64,000 bases of DNA, taken from assembly GCF_021559775.1 (NCBI RefSeq), contig NZ_CP056047.1, positions 1,736,001 through 1,800,000 on the forward strand, in the 5' to 3' direction. A program made the translations under genes and the position numbers. The stretch's first letter is position 1; each line of letters begins with the position of its first letter. The DNA is from Gillisella vitis. GTDB taxonomy: Bacteria; Pseudomonadota; Alphaproteobacteria; Rhizobiales; Rhizobiaceae. Below the pieces are notes generated by a model. It had not been told where the DNA came from and did no database searches. It saw only the letters and a program-made list of their open reading frames with translations. Below, piece after piece: positions 41,383 to 51,031 of this stretch.

Positions 41383-42999
41383 CTATTCCAGGAAGCCCAT
41401 CGGGTTGACCGGGGTCGCATCCTTGCGCACTTCGAAATGCAGGGTGGGCTGGCTGGCATTGCCGCTCATGCCCGAGGTTGCCACTTGCTGGCCACGCTGC
41501 ACCTTCTGGCCGCGCTGAACGGAAATGGCATCGGCATGGCCGTAAACAGTCACAGTGCCGTCGTCATGGCGAACAAGCACAGTGTTGCCGAGTTCTTTCA
41601 GACCATTGCCAGCGTAGATGACCACGCCGTTTTCGGCGGCCTTGATCGGCGTACCGGTCGGCACGGAAATATCGATACCGTCATTGCGCTTACCAGCGAC
41701 ATTGGCGCCAAACGGAGCCACCACCGCACCACGCACCGGCCAGCGATATTTGCCGATGCCGGTTGCATCCGGGGCCTTGTCGCCTGGATCGGCGGAGGCA
41801 ACATCGGTGACCGACTTGGTCGGCGCGGCGGGCGCCGGAGCCGCAGCAGTCACCTTAGGCGCTTCCGGCTTGATATTGGCAGGCGCCGTGCTGACAGGTG
41901 TCGCGGCCAGCTTTTGATCGGCCTGCGGCAGTTCCAGCGTCTGGCCAACGCGGACACCCTGGGTGCCGAGATGGTTTGCCTGCTTCAGGGCTGCAACGGA
42001 AACACCGTTTTCGCGGGCAATCTTGGCAATCGAGTCGCCTGACTTGACCACATAGGTGCCAGCGGCAGGCGGCGTCTTGCCGGTGCCCGCGGCATTGGTG
42101 GTGTTATTTGCGGCAATATCGGTCTTGACCTTGTCGCGCAGCTTCGGATTGGTCGGCAATACCGCGACCTTTTCTTCCTGGCGCGGCGTTGGTCCAGGAG
42201 ACTGATCTGGAGGCAACAGCGTGCCTTCGGCAGCAGCCGCCCTGGTCGGCGTATTGCGCGAACCGAAGGTCGGAATGAGGATGGACTGACCGGGACGCGC
42301 AGCCCCTGCCGTCGAAAGACCATTGGCCTTGACGATTTCCTTTTCCGGCACGCCGTAACGCTGTGACAAGGTGGCCAGGCTTTCGCCCGGCTTCAGCACA
42401 ACGCGGGGTGCATTGACCGTGCTCCAACCATTGGCACCTTGGCCATTGGCACCAGCGCCTTGGCCAGCTGGCAGGCCGGGCTTTGCCGGCTGCGGAAGGG
42501 TGTTGGTGGACAAGCCGTCGCCGTCTTCCAGTGCAGCCGACTGGTGAGTAGCCGCCGGGAATGGCTGGGCCGAGGCCGTCTGGCGGCGCGAAGAGATCGG
42601 GCCTGTCGACGCGGTGGAGCCGGACGGCGGCGCAAGTTCGGCCTTTTGAACGGACACAGCCGAGGAGGCACGCCGTGCTGGCGAATAGGTCTGCTGGGCC
42701 GGATAGGGCTGCGTCATCGCCTGCTGGCGATTGCCATAACCACCGCCACCCATCGATCCCCCGGACGCCACTGGAGCATAAGAGCCGCCGCCATCGACAT
42801 CCGTCTGGGGCACCGGTGCATTAGCCATTCCAGTGATCTGGCCGCCCGTCGAGGCGGTCGTCATCGAATCGGTTTTGGAAAACAGGCCGGAAAAGCGGCT
42901 TGAATCGGAACTGCAACCAGTTGCGACGCTTGCCATCAGGCCAACCCAGAGAATCTGGGCAACAGGCATGCCGGATTTATAAGACTGACTCTGACGCAT
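41383..42999 (-). CDS. NlpD-like lipoprotein: two LysM domains and a degenerate LytM (M23) domain
   Basis: A product of about 538 residues with a lipoprotein signal (lipobox VATGC within the first 30 residues). A long low-complexity region follows, then two LysM peptidoglycan-binding domains (VVLKPGESLATLSQRYGVPEKEIVKANG; YVVKSGDSIAKIARENGVSVAALKQAN) and a C-terminal M23/LytM domain from about residue 420. Two of four zinc ligands are lost: the His before GIDIS is Asn (KRNDGIDIS) and the first His of HxH is Thr (QPTLHFEVR). Like E. coli NlpD/EnvC it is therefore expected to activate a cell-wall amidase at division and not to cut peptidoglycan itself. The start at 42999 (MRQSQ) is uncertain; an ATG nine codons upstream exists. 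Downstream of pcm by 251 nt. Confidence 0.9.
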   Translation of the reverse strand: MRQSQSYKSGMPVAQILWVGLMASVATGCSSDSSRFSGLFSKTDSMTTASTGGQITGMANAPVPQTDVDGGGSYAPVASGGSMGGGGYGNRQQAMTQPYPAQQTYSPARRASSAVSVQKAELAPPSGSTASTGPISSRRQTASAQPFPAATHQSAALEDGDGLSTNTLPQPAKPGLPAGQGAGANGQGANGWSTVNAPRVVLKPGESLATLSQRYGVPEKEIVKANGLSTAGAARPGQSILIPTFGSRNTPTRAAAAEGTLLPPDQSPGPTPRQEEKVAVLPTNPKLRDKVKTDIAANNTTNAAGTGKTPPAAGTYVVKSGDSIAKIARENGVSVAALKQANHLGTQGVRVGQTLELPQADQKLAATPVSTAPANIKPEAPKVTAAAPAPAAPTKSVTDVASADPGDKAPDATGIGKYRWPVRGAVVAPFGANVAGKRNDGIDISVPTGTPIKAAENGVVIYAGNGLKELGNTVLVRHDDGTVTVYGHADAISVQRGQKVQRGQQVATSGMSGNASQPTLHFEVRKDATPVNPMGFLE

Positions 43000-43250
43000 G
43001 ATACAACCCACTGACGACGCAACCATTTGTGAGTTTATTAAAGCGCGTTAGTGTTACCGGGCGGTTAACCGCGTGGAATCCTTATGAACATTCCGCAAAA
43101 AATCGCAGGAAAACCGGGGGCTACGTCTCTGGAAACCCTGCTGTGCCGGGGTTTTACAAAAAAGCCATTAACCATAAAAATTAATGGGACTGAGTCGAGC
43201 ACCAGCAAACCCTCCCATTTTGGTAAATTTAGAGAGGTGGAAGCTTCCAA

Positions 43251-43904
43251 TCAGAGGAAGGCAGCAACATTTGGGGTCAGGGGCAGATAGGGAACCTCGA
43301 ACAGGTCTTCCCGCTCAAACCGGCTGCCCGTCCGGGTGAGCCGCACCATGACGCATCGATTTTCGTCCACAATGAGCGGAGCAAGCAGCACCCCGTTATG
43401 AACGAGTTGCTCGGTAAAGACTTTTGGCATCGACGGAAACGCGGCGGTCGCGATGATTCGGTCGAATGTCCCCTCGCCCGGCAAGCCCAGGCTGCCATCG
43501 CCATGACGAATAATCGCATTGCGGACTGACAATTGCTCGAGACGCGACTGCGCATCGTTGACCAGCGTCTTGTAGCGTTCCACCGAGACGACACGTTCGC
43601 AAAGCCGCGCCAGAACAGCGGTCATGAAACCGCTGCCGGTGCCGACCTCCATCACCCGCTGGCCGGGCTTGACCCGCAGGCGCTCGATCAGCCGGACGGC
43701 AAGATCGGCCCCTTCCATGAAGGCACCGCATTCGAGCGGGATCGTCTGGCGGGAATAGGCGTGTTCGGCCAGATGATGGGCGACGAATCGCGAGCGTGGC
43801 GTCTGTTCCACCGCGGTCAGCAGGTTGATGTCGGAAATTCCCTCGGAGCGCAGCCGCAGCACCAGGGCGGCAAAGCCTTCTTTTTCAAGCATGGCAGATT
43901 TCAA
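43251..43904 (-). CDS. pcm: Protein-L-isoaspartate O-methyltransferase
   Basis: A 217-residue SAM-dependent methyltransferase that repairs isoaspartyl residues in damaged proteins. SAM motif I is [18 protein letters not shown], with the family's pre-motif [30 protein letters not shown] and the post-motif [19 protein letters not shown]. The start is probably the TTG at 43904, because GGAGGT lies 6 nt upstream and the codon overlaps the surE stop by 4 nt (TTGA). The ATG at 43892 would leave the ribosome-binding site too far away. surE-pcm is a widespread pair. Confidence 0.92.
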   Translation of the reverse strand: MKSAMLEKEGFAALVLRLRSEGISDINLLTAVEQTPRSRFVAHHLAEHAYSRQTIPLECGAFMEGADLAVRLIERLRVKPGQRVMEVGTGSGFMTAVLARLCERVVSVERYKTLVNDAQSRLEQLSVRNAIIRHGDGSLGLPGEGTFDRIIATAAFPSMPKVFTEQLVHNGVLLAPLIVDENRCVMVRLTRTGSRFEREDLFEVPYLPLTPNVAAFL

Positions 43905-44671
43905 GACCCCACCTCCGGGTTCAGCGCGGCGGCGATGATATCCTGAACCGCATAGTCGGTCAGGTCCAGCTTCAGCGGCGTCACCGAAATACGGTTGTCA
44001 CGTAATGTGCCAATATCGGTACCCGGGCGGAAATTGCCCTTGCGGTCGCCGAATCGCAGCCAGAAATAGGGCACCCCACGTCCATCCGTCCGCTCTTCGA
44101 CGCTGAGCCCAAAGTCGAGTTTGCCCTGTGAGGTCACATCGACGCCCGCAACCTCGCCCGGTTCACAATTGGGGAAATTCAGGTTGAGGAATGTGCCGGG
44201 CGGCAGGTCGATGCGCATCAGCTTGGCAATCAGATTTGGGGCATGCGTTTCAGCCACATCCCAGGGAATCGAATGGCCAGCGACGTAGCTATAGGCCTGG
44301 CTAAGCGCAAACGAGCGCACTCCATGCACCGTGCCTTCGATGGCCCCAGCCACCGTGCCGGAATAGGTGACATCATCAGCAAGGTTCGCCCCGGCATTGA
44401 CGCCCGATAGCACCAGATCCGGTTTGCCGGGCAGCAGTTTGCGAATGGCCATGATGACGCAATCGGTCGGCGTTCCCCGTAGGGCAAAGCGTTTCTCACC
44501 AAGCTGCCGCAGTCGCAACGGCTCCGACAGGGTCAACGAATGGGCAAGCCCGCTCTGGTCGGTTTCCGGCGCAACAATCCACACATCGTCGGACAGCGTC
44601 CGGGCTATTCTTTCCAGAACGGCCAGACCGTCTGCATGAATGCCATCGTCATTGGTCAGCAGAATCCGCAT
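43901..44671 (-). CDS. surE: 5'-nucleotidase SurE
   Basis: A 256-residue metal-dependent nucleotide phosphatase. The N terminus [23 protein letters not shown] carries the metal-binding [71 protein letters not shown] (in two segments) and a C-terminal tail typical of the family follow. It acts on nucleoside 5'- and 3'-monophosphates and is linked to stationary-phase survival. It lies 32 nt after serS and overlaps pcm by 4 nt. Confidence 0.96.
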   Translation of the reverse strand: MRILLTNDDGIHADGLAVLERIARTLSDDVWIVAPETDQSGLAHSLTLSEPLRLRQLGEKRFALRGTPTDCVIMAIRKLLPGKPDLVLSGVNAGANLADDVTYSGTVAGAIEGTVHGVRSFALSQAYSYVAGHSIPWDVAETHAPNLIAKLMRIDLPPGTFLNLNFPNCEPGEVAGVDVTSQGKLDFGLSVEERTDGRGVPYFWLRFGDRKGNFRPGTDIGTLRDNRISVTPLKLDLTDYAVQDIIAAALNPEVGS

Positions 44672-44703
44672 TGGTCCTCGTCAAGACATTTCCGAAGCCG
44701 GAA

Positions 44704-45987
44704 TTAGCTGGCTTTTTCGATTCTCGTCAGACCGCCCATATAGGGCAACAATACGTCAGGCACAGTGATCGAGCCATCTTCGTTGAGATAGTTCTCCATC
44801 ACTGCAATCAAGCACCGGCCAACCGCCGTACCCGAGCCGTTCAGCGTGTGAACGAAGGTCGTACCCTTGCCATCCTTGTTGCGGTAGCGGGCATTCATCC
44901 GCCGTCCCTGGAAATCGCCGCAAACCGAGCAGGAGGAGATTTCACGAAACGTGTTCTGTCCCGGCAGCCAGACTTCCAGATCGTAGGTCTTGGCGGCGCC
45001 AAAGCCCATGTCGCCGGTGCAAAGCGTCATGGTGCGGAAATGCAGGCCAAGGCGCTTCAGCACTTCTTCGGCGCAGGCCGTCATCCGCTCATGTTCCGCC
45101 AAGGCGCTCTGCGCATCGGTGATCGACACCAGTTCGCATTTCCAGAATTGATGCTGGCGCAACATGCCGCGCGTGTCACGGCCAGCTGACCCTGCTTCCG
45201 AGCGGAAGGACGGCGTCAAAGCGGTAAATCGCAGCGGCAGTTTTTCCTGATCGAGAATTTCGCCGGAGACCAGATTGGTCAGCGTCACCTCAGCCGTCGG
45301 GATCAGCCAGCGACCATCGGTGGTCTTGAACAGTTCCTCAGAAAATTTCGGCAATTGGCCGGTGCCATACATCGCCTCATCGCGCACCATCAGCGGCGAG
45401 GAGACTTCGGTATAGCCATGCTCGCTGGTATGAAGATCGATCATGAATTGGCCAAGCGCCCGCTCCAGCCGCGCCAACGGCCCGGTCAGCACCGTGAAAC
45501 GTGCGCCGGAAAGCTTGGCAGCCCGGTCGAAATCCATATAGCCCAGCGCTTCACCGATTTCCGGATGCTCGATGGCCTTGTGATTCCAGCCCGGCTTCTG
45601 GCCAACAACACGCGCCACGACATTGTCGTGTTCATCCGCGCCAACAGGCACATCATCAAGCGGAATATTGGGAATGCGCGACAGGGCGTCGTTCAGTTCC
45701 GCGCTCAGGCGACGCTCGTCTTCTTCGGCAGCCGGCAGGGTGTCCTTCAGCGAGGCAACTTCGGCCTTCAGCTTTTCGGCCAGCGCCATATCCTTCTGCG
45801 CCATGGCCGCGCCGATTTCCTTGGAGGCGGAATTACGACGCGATTGCATGTCCTGCATGGACTGGACGACGGCCCGGCGCTGTTCATCAAGTGCAATCAG
45901 GCTCTGCGACAGCGGCTCTGCCCCGCGCTTTGCCAGCGCCTGATCGAGAAGCTCAGGGTTTTCACGAATCCATTTTATATCAAGCAT
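44704..45987 (-). CDS. serS: Seryl-tRNA synthetase
   Basis: A 427-residue class II aminoacyl-tRNA synthetase. The N-terminal tRNA-binding coiled coil covers about residues 25-105 ([23 protein letters not shown] onward). Then come the dimer-interface motif 1 (GFTEV-like [25 protein letters not shown]), motif 2 ([27 protein letters not shown]) and motif 3 ([18 protein letters not shown]). The frame is open to 46236, but the ATG at 45987 begins [22 protein letters not shown], the universal SerS start. It lies 41 nt downstream of tatC. Confidence 0.98.
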   Translation of the reverse strand: MLDIKWIRENPELLDQALAKRGAEPLSQSLIALDEQRRAVVQSMQDMQSRRNSASKEIGAAMAQKDMALAEKLKAEVASLKDTLPAAEEDERRLSAELNDALSRIPNIPLDDVPVGADEHDNVVARVVGQKPGWNHKAIEHPEIGEALGYMDFDRAAKLSGARFTVLTGPLARLERALGQFMIDLHTSEHGYTEVSSPLMVRDEAMYGTGQLPKFSEELFKTTDGRWLIPTAEVTLTNLVSGEILDQEKLPLRFTALTPSFRSEAGSAGRDTRGMLRQHQFWKCELVSITDAQSALAEHERMTACAEEVLKRLGLHFRTMTLCTGDMGFGAAKTYDLEVWLPGQNTFREISSCSVCGDFQGRRMNARYRNKDGKGTTFVHTLNGSGTAVGRCLIAVMENYLNEDGSITVPDVLLPYMGGLTRIEKAS

Positions 45988-46028
45988 CGTCGTTCCAAAT
46001 ATGTAAGCGGGCCAAATTCTGACGCAGG

Positions 46029-46841
46029 CTATTTCACCTCGGTGGAAGCACTGGCCTCTGCCGCAGCTTTCTTCGACCGGTCCCGTTCCACCAGCTTTGC
46101 CGCATAGATCGAGACTTCGTAGAGAAGGATGGTGGGGAGTGCAAGACCGATCTGGGACATCGGATCGGGCGGGGTCAGGATGGCCGCAACGATGAAAGCG
46201 ATGACGATAAAATATTTGCGCTTTTCGGCCAGCCACTTGCTATCGATAATCCCGACCCGGGCCAGAAGCGTGGTCACCACAGGCAATTGGAAGACAAGAC
46301 CGAAGGCAAAGACAAGCGACATGATCAGGCTGAGATATTCCGAAACTTTCGGCATCAGCGAAATCGCCACGTCACCCTCCCCCGGCGCCTGTTGCATGGC
46401 CAGGAAGAACCACATCACCATCGGGGTAAAGAAGAAATAGACCAGCGCCGCCCCCATCAGGAACAGGACCGGAGAGGCGACCAGGAACGGCAGGAAGGCC
46501 TGGCGCTCGTTTTTATAAAGGCCCGGCGCCACGAACTTGTAGATCTGCGCAGCAATCACCGGAAAAGCGATGACCATGGCAGAAAACATCGCCACCTTGA
46601 CCTGGGTGAAGAAGAATTCCTGCGGTGCCGTATAGATCAACTCCGCTTTGCTCACATCCAGATGCGCCCAGATCACCGCCCATTTATAGGGAATGACCAG
46701 AAGATTGAACAAATGCTTGGCAAAGAAAAAACAGACGATGAAGGCCAGGAAAAACGCACCCAAAGACCAGATCAGCCGCGTCCTCAGCTCTATCAGATGC
46801 TCGATCAGCGGCTGCGGCTTGTCCTCGATGTCGTCGCTCAT
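46029..46841 (-). CDS. tatC: Twin-arginine translocase subunit TatC
   Basis: A 270-residue inner-membrane protein that recognises twin-arginine signal peptides. The N terminus contains [22 protein letters not shown] (the conserved HLxELRxR), followed by six helices, including [43 protein letters not shown] and [20 protein letters not shown]. The C-terminal tail is basic and Ala/Ser-rich. It overlaps the tatB stop by 4 nt; gene order tatA-tatB-tatC. Confidence 0.97.
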   Translation of the reverse strand: MSDDIEDKPQPLIEHLIELRTRLIWSLGAFFLAFIVCFFFAKHLFNLLVIPYKWAVIWAHLDVSKAELIYTAPQEFFFTQVKVAMFSAMVIAFPVIAAQIYKFVAPGLYKNERQAFLPFLVASPVLFLMGAALVYFFFTPMVMWFFLAMQQAPGEGDVAISLMPKVSEYLSLIMSLVFAFGLVFQLPVVTTLLARVGIIDSKWLAEKRKYFIVIAFIVAAILTPPDPMSQIGLALPTILLYEVSIYAAKLVERDRSKKAAAEASASTEVK

Positions 46842-47743
46842 GCTTCACCCTTACTGGTGTCTTGCTTTTCAGTGTCTGGCGCACGCGACTCAGGCTGGCT
46901 GGCCGTCGTCTCGCCAGGGACAGTCTTCTTCCTGGACACGGTTTTCTTTTTCAATGCTGGCACAGCAACCGTCTCCGGCAGACCCTTTGTCGTTGCTGGC
47001 CGTTTGGTGCGCGTCGTCGTCTTCGGCGACGAATCCGAAACAGCAATATCCGCATCAACAGACGCCTGCGTGATCGGCGCGGTGACGGCCGCTGGTTTTA
47101 GATTTTTGACTGGCTTGGAAACAGCCTTGGCTTTCGTGGCTTTTGCCGTCTTTGCTACCTTAGGCGCCGACACTTCAGACGTCAGAACTTCAGTCGCCGT
47201 AGCGTCCGACTTTGGCTTTCGCACCCGTTTCACCGGTGCTTTTTCCACTGGGGTGACAGCTTCGGCAGCTTTGACGACCGGTGCTGTCACAGGTGCGGCG
47301 GCAGCCGAACCCGGCAATTGCGGCTTTGCCAGGGTATCCCCCAGCGGGGCCAGTGGCGGAAGATCTTCCGCCGTCATTGGCCGGGCCGGTTCATCCGCCA
47401 GCGGCAGACGGCTACTCTCATCTTCAGGGAAATGATCCACCTGCGTCGAGCGCTGGAGATCCGATCTGATATCGGCCCCCATCTGCCGCAGCGGGTTGAT
47501 CGCCTCGCGCAGCGCATTGGCGGGGTTCAGCCGCTGGGCATCATCGATCGTGCGGCGCACATCGTCCATGTCAGCTTCGCGCAGGGCTTCGTCGAACTGG
47601 GCGCGAAACTCGCCCGCCGTCTTGCGCAACCGCGTCGTCATCTTGCCAAAGGCCCGCAGCATGGGCGGCAAGTCTTTCGGACCAACCACAACGATCAGCA
47701 CGACCGCGATGACCAGCAATTCGCTCCAGCCAATGTCAAGCAT
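46838..47743 (-). CDS. tatB: Twin-arginine translocase subunit TatB with a long C-terminal extension
   Basis: A 301-residue TatB. The membrane helix and amphipathic helix are normal (MLDIGWSELLVIAVVLIVVVGPKDLPPMLRAFGKMTTRLRKTAGEFRAQFDEALREADMDDVR, residues 1-63, read in parts), with the conserved E8 and GPxxLP hinge. Typical TatB is 150-200 residues; here the part after about residue 130 is a long Ala/Val/Lys/Thr-rich, probably disordered tail. TatB forms the substrate receptor with TatC. It lies 94 nt after tatA and overlaps tatC. Confidence 0.95.
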   Translation of the reverse strand: MLDIGWSELLVIAVVLIVVVGPKDLPPMLRAFGKMTTRLRKTAGEFRAQFDEALREADMDDVRRTIDDAQRLNPANALREAINPLRQMGADIRSDLQRSTQVDHFPEDESSRLPLADEPARPMTAEDLPPLAPLGDTLAKPQLPGSAAAAPVTAPVVKAAEAVTPVEKAPVKRVRKPKSDATATEVLTSEVSAPKVAKTAKATKAKAVSKPVKNLKPAAVTAPITQASVDADIAVSDSSPKTTTRTKRPATTKGLPETVAVPALKKKTVSRKKTVPGETTASQPESRAPDTEKQDTSKGEA

Positions 47744-47837
47744 TCTTCAGTCTCCTGAAGCCGTCGGCCAAGCGGCGACCCATTCCAGAAACAGACCGGC
47801 GCCATCGGGCACCGGCCTCATTCAATTGCACGCATGG

Positions 47838-48053
47838 TTATTTGTGATCGTCGGCCCGGTGGTCCACGGTCTTCGACTGATCGGCAGGCCGGGAAGCCGC
47901 ATCCGGGGCAGCATCTTCGTCCGACATGCCCTTCTTGAAGTTCTTGATGCCCTTGGCAACGTCACCCATCAGTTCCGGGATCTTGCCGCGGCCAAACAAC
48001 AACAGCACAATCGCCAGAACGATCAGCCAATGCCACATACTGAAAGAACCCAT
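47838..48053 (-). CDS. tatA: Twin-arginine translocase subunit TatA
   Basis: A 71-residue pore-forming subunit. [48 protein letters not shown] (in parts) shows the single transmembrane helix, the FG-x-GKIPEL hinge and the amphipathic helix, followed by an acidic/polar tail. I use the ATG at 48053, with GGAGT 7 nt upstream, rather than the in-frame GTG three codons earlier. First gene of the tatABC-serS run. Confidence 0.96.
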   Translation of the reverse strand: MGSFSMWHWLIVLAIVLLLFGRGKIPELMGDVAKGIKNFKKGMSDEDAAPDAASRPADQSKTVDHRADDHK

Positions 48054-48231
48054 GGTCCCCACTCCTTATTGATCGGTCATACCGATGTAAGATGTTTGTG
48101 CATCTTTTTCAAATTACAAAATCTTTTACCTGATTGGCATGGGAAATGACGGGAGGCAAGACACCGCTGCTGCCCCATCAACAGTCCCGCAGACTTTATG
48201 GGCATTTCTACGGTCCAAGCTCAACAACAGA

Positions 48232-48954
48232 TTATGCATCACGGGCATCGGCGGGTGCCAGCAGGCCCAGTTCCTCCAGATCCAGCTGAGTAATAGGGTC
48301 TTCGTCCTCGCCAAGCGCATCACCATCCATCGGCATCGGCACATGGAAATTCGCAGGGATACGCCCCGTCAGCAGCCCCGCCCCCTTCAATTCCTCCATG
48401 CCCGGCAGATCGCGCAACTCCTCCAACCCGAAATGATCGAGAAAATCGCGAGTCGTGCCGAACGTCACAGGCCGGCCCGGTGTACGGCGGCGACCGCGAA
48501 ACCGCACCCAGCCAGCTTCCAGCAAGACGTCGATCGTGCCTTTGGAGGTCTGCACACCTCTGATATCCTCGATTTCGGCTCGTGTGACCGGCTGGTGATA
48601 GGCAATGATCGCCAGCACTTCCAACGCCGCCCGCGACAGTTTGCGCACCTCGTTGTCTTCACGGCGAATGGCAAAGGCCAGGTCAGCGGCGGTGCGAAAT
48701 GCCCAATGTCCATCAATCCGCACCAGATTGACGCCACGCGGCGCATAATCGGCCTGAAGCGCCTTCATCAGCCCGCCAATATCGGTGCCGCGCGCCAGAC
48801 GTTCAGCCAGAAAACTTTCCGAGACTGGCTCTGCCGAGGCGAAGACCAGCGCCTCGACGATCCGCAAGGCCTCGCGCTCACGAATAGCGGCAAGCCCGCC
48901 TGCCCCATCCTTGGCATCGGCTTCATCTGGTTGATTGTCGCCCGTCATTGCCAT
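48232..48954 (-). CDS. scpB: Segregation and condensation protein ScpB
   Basis: A 240-residue winged-helix kleisin partner of the SMC-ScpA-ScpB condensin. REALRIVEALVFASAEPVSESFLAERL begins the first WHD, and LSRAALEVLAIIAYHQPVTRAEIEDIRGVQTSKGTIDVLLEAGWVRFRGRRRTPGRPVTFGTT (in segments) is the diagnostic second WHD. The ATG at 48954 overlaps the scpA stop by 1 nt; a GTG one codon upstream is possible. About 30 residues of acidic low-complexity sequence close the C terminus. Confidence 0.95.
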   Translation of the reverse strand: MAMTGDNQPDEADAKDGAGGLAAIREREALRIVEALVFASAEPVSESFLAERLARGTDIGGLMKALQADYAPRGVNLVRIDGHWAFRTAADLAFAIRREDNEVRKLSRAALEVLAIIAYHQPVTRAEIEDIRGVQTSKGTIDVLLEAGWVRFRGRRRTPGRPVTFGTTRDFLDHFGLEELRDLPGMEELKGAGLLTGRIPANFHVPMPMDGDALGEDEDPITQLDLEELGLLAPADARDA

Positions 48955-49850
48955 CACACGCCACCATCGGCATGAGGCACCAACATGCCCGCCGCATCCC
49001 GGCCCTTGCCGCCCCGCATATAGATCGGCTCGAAAGCGCCAGCCTGGCGAATTTCCAGCTTGCCTTCCCGCACCAGTTCCAGCGAGGCGGCAAAGGCGCT
49101 GGCAATCGCCGTGATCCGCTCACTGGGATCGGCCAGATATTGCAACAAATAGCTGTCCAGCGCCGTCCAGTCGCTGATCTCGCCAATCATCCGGTTGAGC
49201 AGCGTGCGGGCGTCAACGAGCGACCAGACCGTGCGCCGCTCGATTGTCACCTGCGTATAGGCCTGACGCTGGCGCAGATTGGCATAAGCCGACAGCAGGT
49301 CGTAGAGACTGGCCTCAAAGGCCGAATTCACCCGATCCGGCACATGTTCGGGCGCGCCGCGCTGAAAGATGTCGCGGCCCAGACGGTTGCGGTTGACCAG
49401 CTTTCCAGCCGCATCGCGCATCGCTTCCAGCCGCTTCAGCCGGAAGGCCAGCGCTGCGGCCATTTCCTCACCGGATGGCTCGTCGTCCTTGGCCTGTTGG
49501 GGGATCAGCAGCCGCGACTTCAGATAGGCGAGCCATGCCGCCATGACAAGATAATCGGCGGCAAGTTCAATGCGGATGCTGCGGGCCTCTTCGACGAACA
49601 GCAGATATTGTTCGGCCAGCGCCAGAACCGAAATCCGCGACAGATCGACCTTCTGATTGCGGGCCAGAAACAGCAGCAGATCCAGAGGGCCTTCGAAGCC
49701 AGCAACATCGATGACCAAAGACGGATCATCGCTGGCCCGCTCGCCTGCCGCATCGCCCTGCCACAGCTTCTCCATTGGTGTGGCGGCGCCCCCCTTCACA
49801 TTGGAAGCCGGAGCGGGGGAAGCCGGAGCGGGTGCGACAGGCTCTGCCAT
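48954..49850 (-). CDS. scpA: Segregation and condensation protein ScpA
   Basis: A 298-residue kleisin subunit of the SMC condensin. After a Pro/Ala-rich N terminus of about 45 residues comes the ScpA signature VAGFEGPLDLLLFLARNQKVDLSRISVLALAEQYL. AADYLVMAAWLAYLKSRLLIP and the C-terminal winged helix (RITAIASAFAASLELVREGKLEIRQ) follow. The ATG at 49850 overlaps the nagZ stop by 1 nt. scpA-scpB downstream of nagZ is a common alphaproteobacterial order. Confidence 0.95.
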   Translation of the reverse strand: MAEPVAPAPASPAPASNVKGGAATPMEKLWQGDAAGERASDDPSLVIDVAGFEGPLDLLLFLARNQKVDLSRISVLALAEQYLLFVEEARSIRIELAADYLVMAAWLAYLKSRLLIPQQAKDDEPSGEEMAAALAFRLKRLEAMRDAAGKLVNRNRLGRDIFQRGAPEHVPDRVNSAFEASLYDLLSAYANLRQRQAYTQVTIERRTVWSLVDARTLLNRMIGEISDWTALDSYLLQYLADPSERITAIASAFAASLELVREGKLEIRQAGAFEPIYMRGGKGRDAAGMLVPHADGGV

Positions 49851-50866
49851 CACGCCACCGCGATCAAGGAGGCGAATTCGGCGCGGATCGCCTGTTCATC
49901 AGCGCCGTCGTTACCGCCGAAAGCCGCCTCGACGGCCTTTGCCCGCGCAAGCGCCGCTCCGGCCAATACCGGAGCGCGTTCCGCCACCTGCACCATTTCC
50001 TCCATAATGCCATGGCAATGCAGCAGAACATCGTTGCCAGCGGCAACCACCGCCCCTGCCCGCTCGGAAATCGTCCCTTTCAGGGCATTCATGGAGAGAT
50101 CGTCATTCATCAGCAGCCCCTGGAACCCGATCAGTCCGCGTATCACTTCATCCACGACAATGGATGAGGTCGAGGCCGTATAATTTGGGTCATAGGCAGA
50201 ATAGACCACATGCGCGGTCATCGCCATCAATTCACCGTTAAGCCGCCGGAAGGGCGGGAAATCATGCGCCTCCAACTCGGCCCGTGACGCCGTCACCACC
50301 GGCAATTCATGATGAGAATCGGCCATGCCCCGGCCATGACCGGGAATATGCTTGACGGTCGGCAGCACACCGCCCGCCTTCAAACCCGCCGCCGCCGCCT
50401 CGCCCAATGCCCCGACCGTTTCCGGATCAAAACCATAGGCGCGATTGCCAATCACATTGCTGGCCCCTTCGACCGGCACATCCAGCACCGGCAGGCAATC
50501 GACATTGATGCCGTAGCGCATAAGATCAAAGGCATGCAGCCGCGACATCAGCCAGGCGGCGCGCAGCCCTTTCTCCTTGTCCTGACGGTAGAGCGCGCCG
50601 ATCTCGGCACCCGATGGATAGCGCGGACACATCGGCTCGCGAATGCGCTGCACGCGCCCGCCCTCCTGATCGATCAATACCGGCGCATTGCGCCCGCCAA
50701 CCGTATCGCGCATCTGCGCAACCAGATTGCTGATCTGCGCACCGTCAAGGCAATTGCGCCCGAACAGAATGAAGCCCCAAGGCTGATGCTCTCTGAAGAA
50801 CGCCTGCTCATCGGGGGTTAGAACCGGGCCGGAACAGCCCAAAATCATTGCTTTTGCGTGGGTCAT
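49850..50866 (-). CDS. nagZ: Beta-N-acetylhexosaminidase NagZ
   Basis: A 338-residue glycoside hydrolase family 3 enzyme that removes N-acetylglucosamine from muropeptides during peptidoglycan recycling. The general acid/base region is KHIPGHGRGMADSHHELPVV and the nucleophile region LLMNDDLSMNALKG. GFILFGRNC and DQEGGRVQRIREP are also conserved. The frame is open to 51001, but the ATG at 50866 begins MTHAKAMILGCSGPVLTPDE, the usual start. It follows the SPOR-protein gene, which also concerns the cell wall. Confidence 0.95.
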   Translation of the reverse strand: MTHAKAMILGCSGPVLTPDEQAFFREHQPWGFILFGRNCLDGAQISNLVAQMRDTVGGRNAPVLIDQEGGRVQRIREPMCPRYPSGAEIGALYRQDKEKGLRAAWLMSRLHAFDLMRYGINVDCLPVLDVPVEGASNVIGNRAYGFDPETVGALGEAAAAGLKAGGVLPTVKHIPGHGRGMADSHHELPVVTASRAELEAHDFPPFRRLNGELMAMTAHVVYSAYDPNYTASTSSIVVDEVIRGLIGFQGLLMNDDLSMNALKGTISERAGAVVAAGNDVLLHCHGIMEEMVQVAERAPVLAGAALARAKAVEAAFGGNDGADEQAIRAEFASLIAVA

Positions 50867-51031
50867 GGCGCGAACAATAGTCCAGCTTTGCGAAAAGCCG
50901 AGGGCAAACCGCCGATCATGCACAGGAATCCACGGAAAAAGCAGCAGAAAGGGCGCTATTCTTAGAGAAAAGCGCCCTGAAACGAAGTCACATTCAATCA
51001 AAGGGAACCGTAAAAAGGCTCCCCTATGCCT

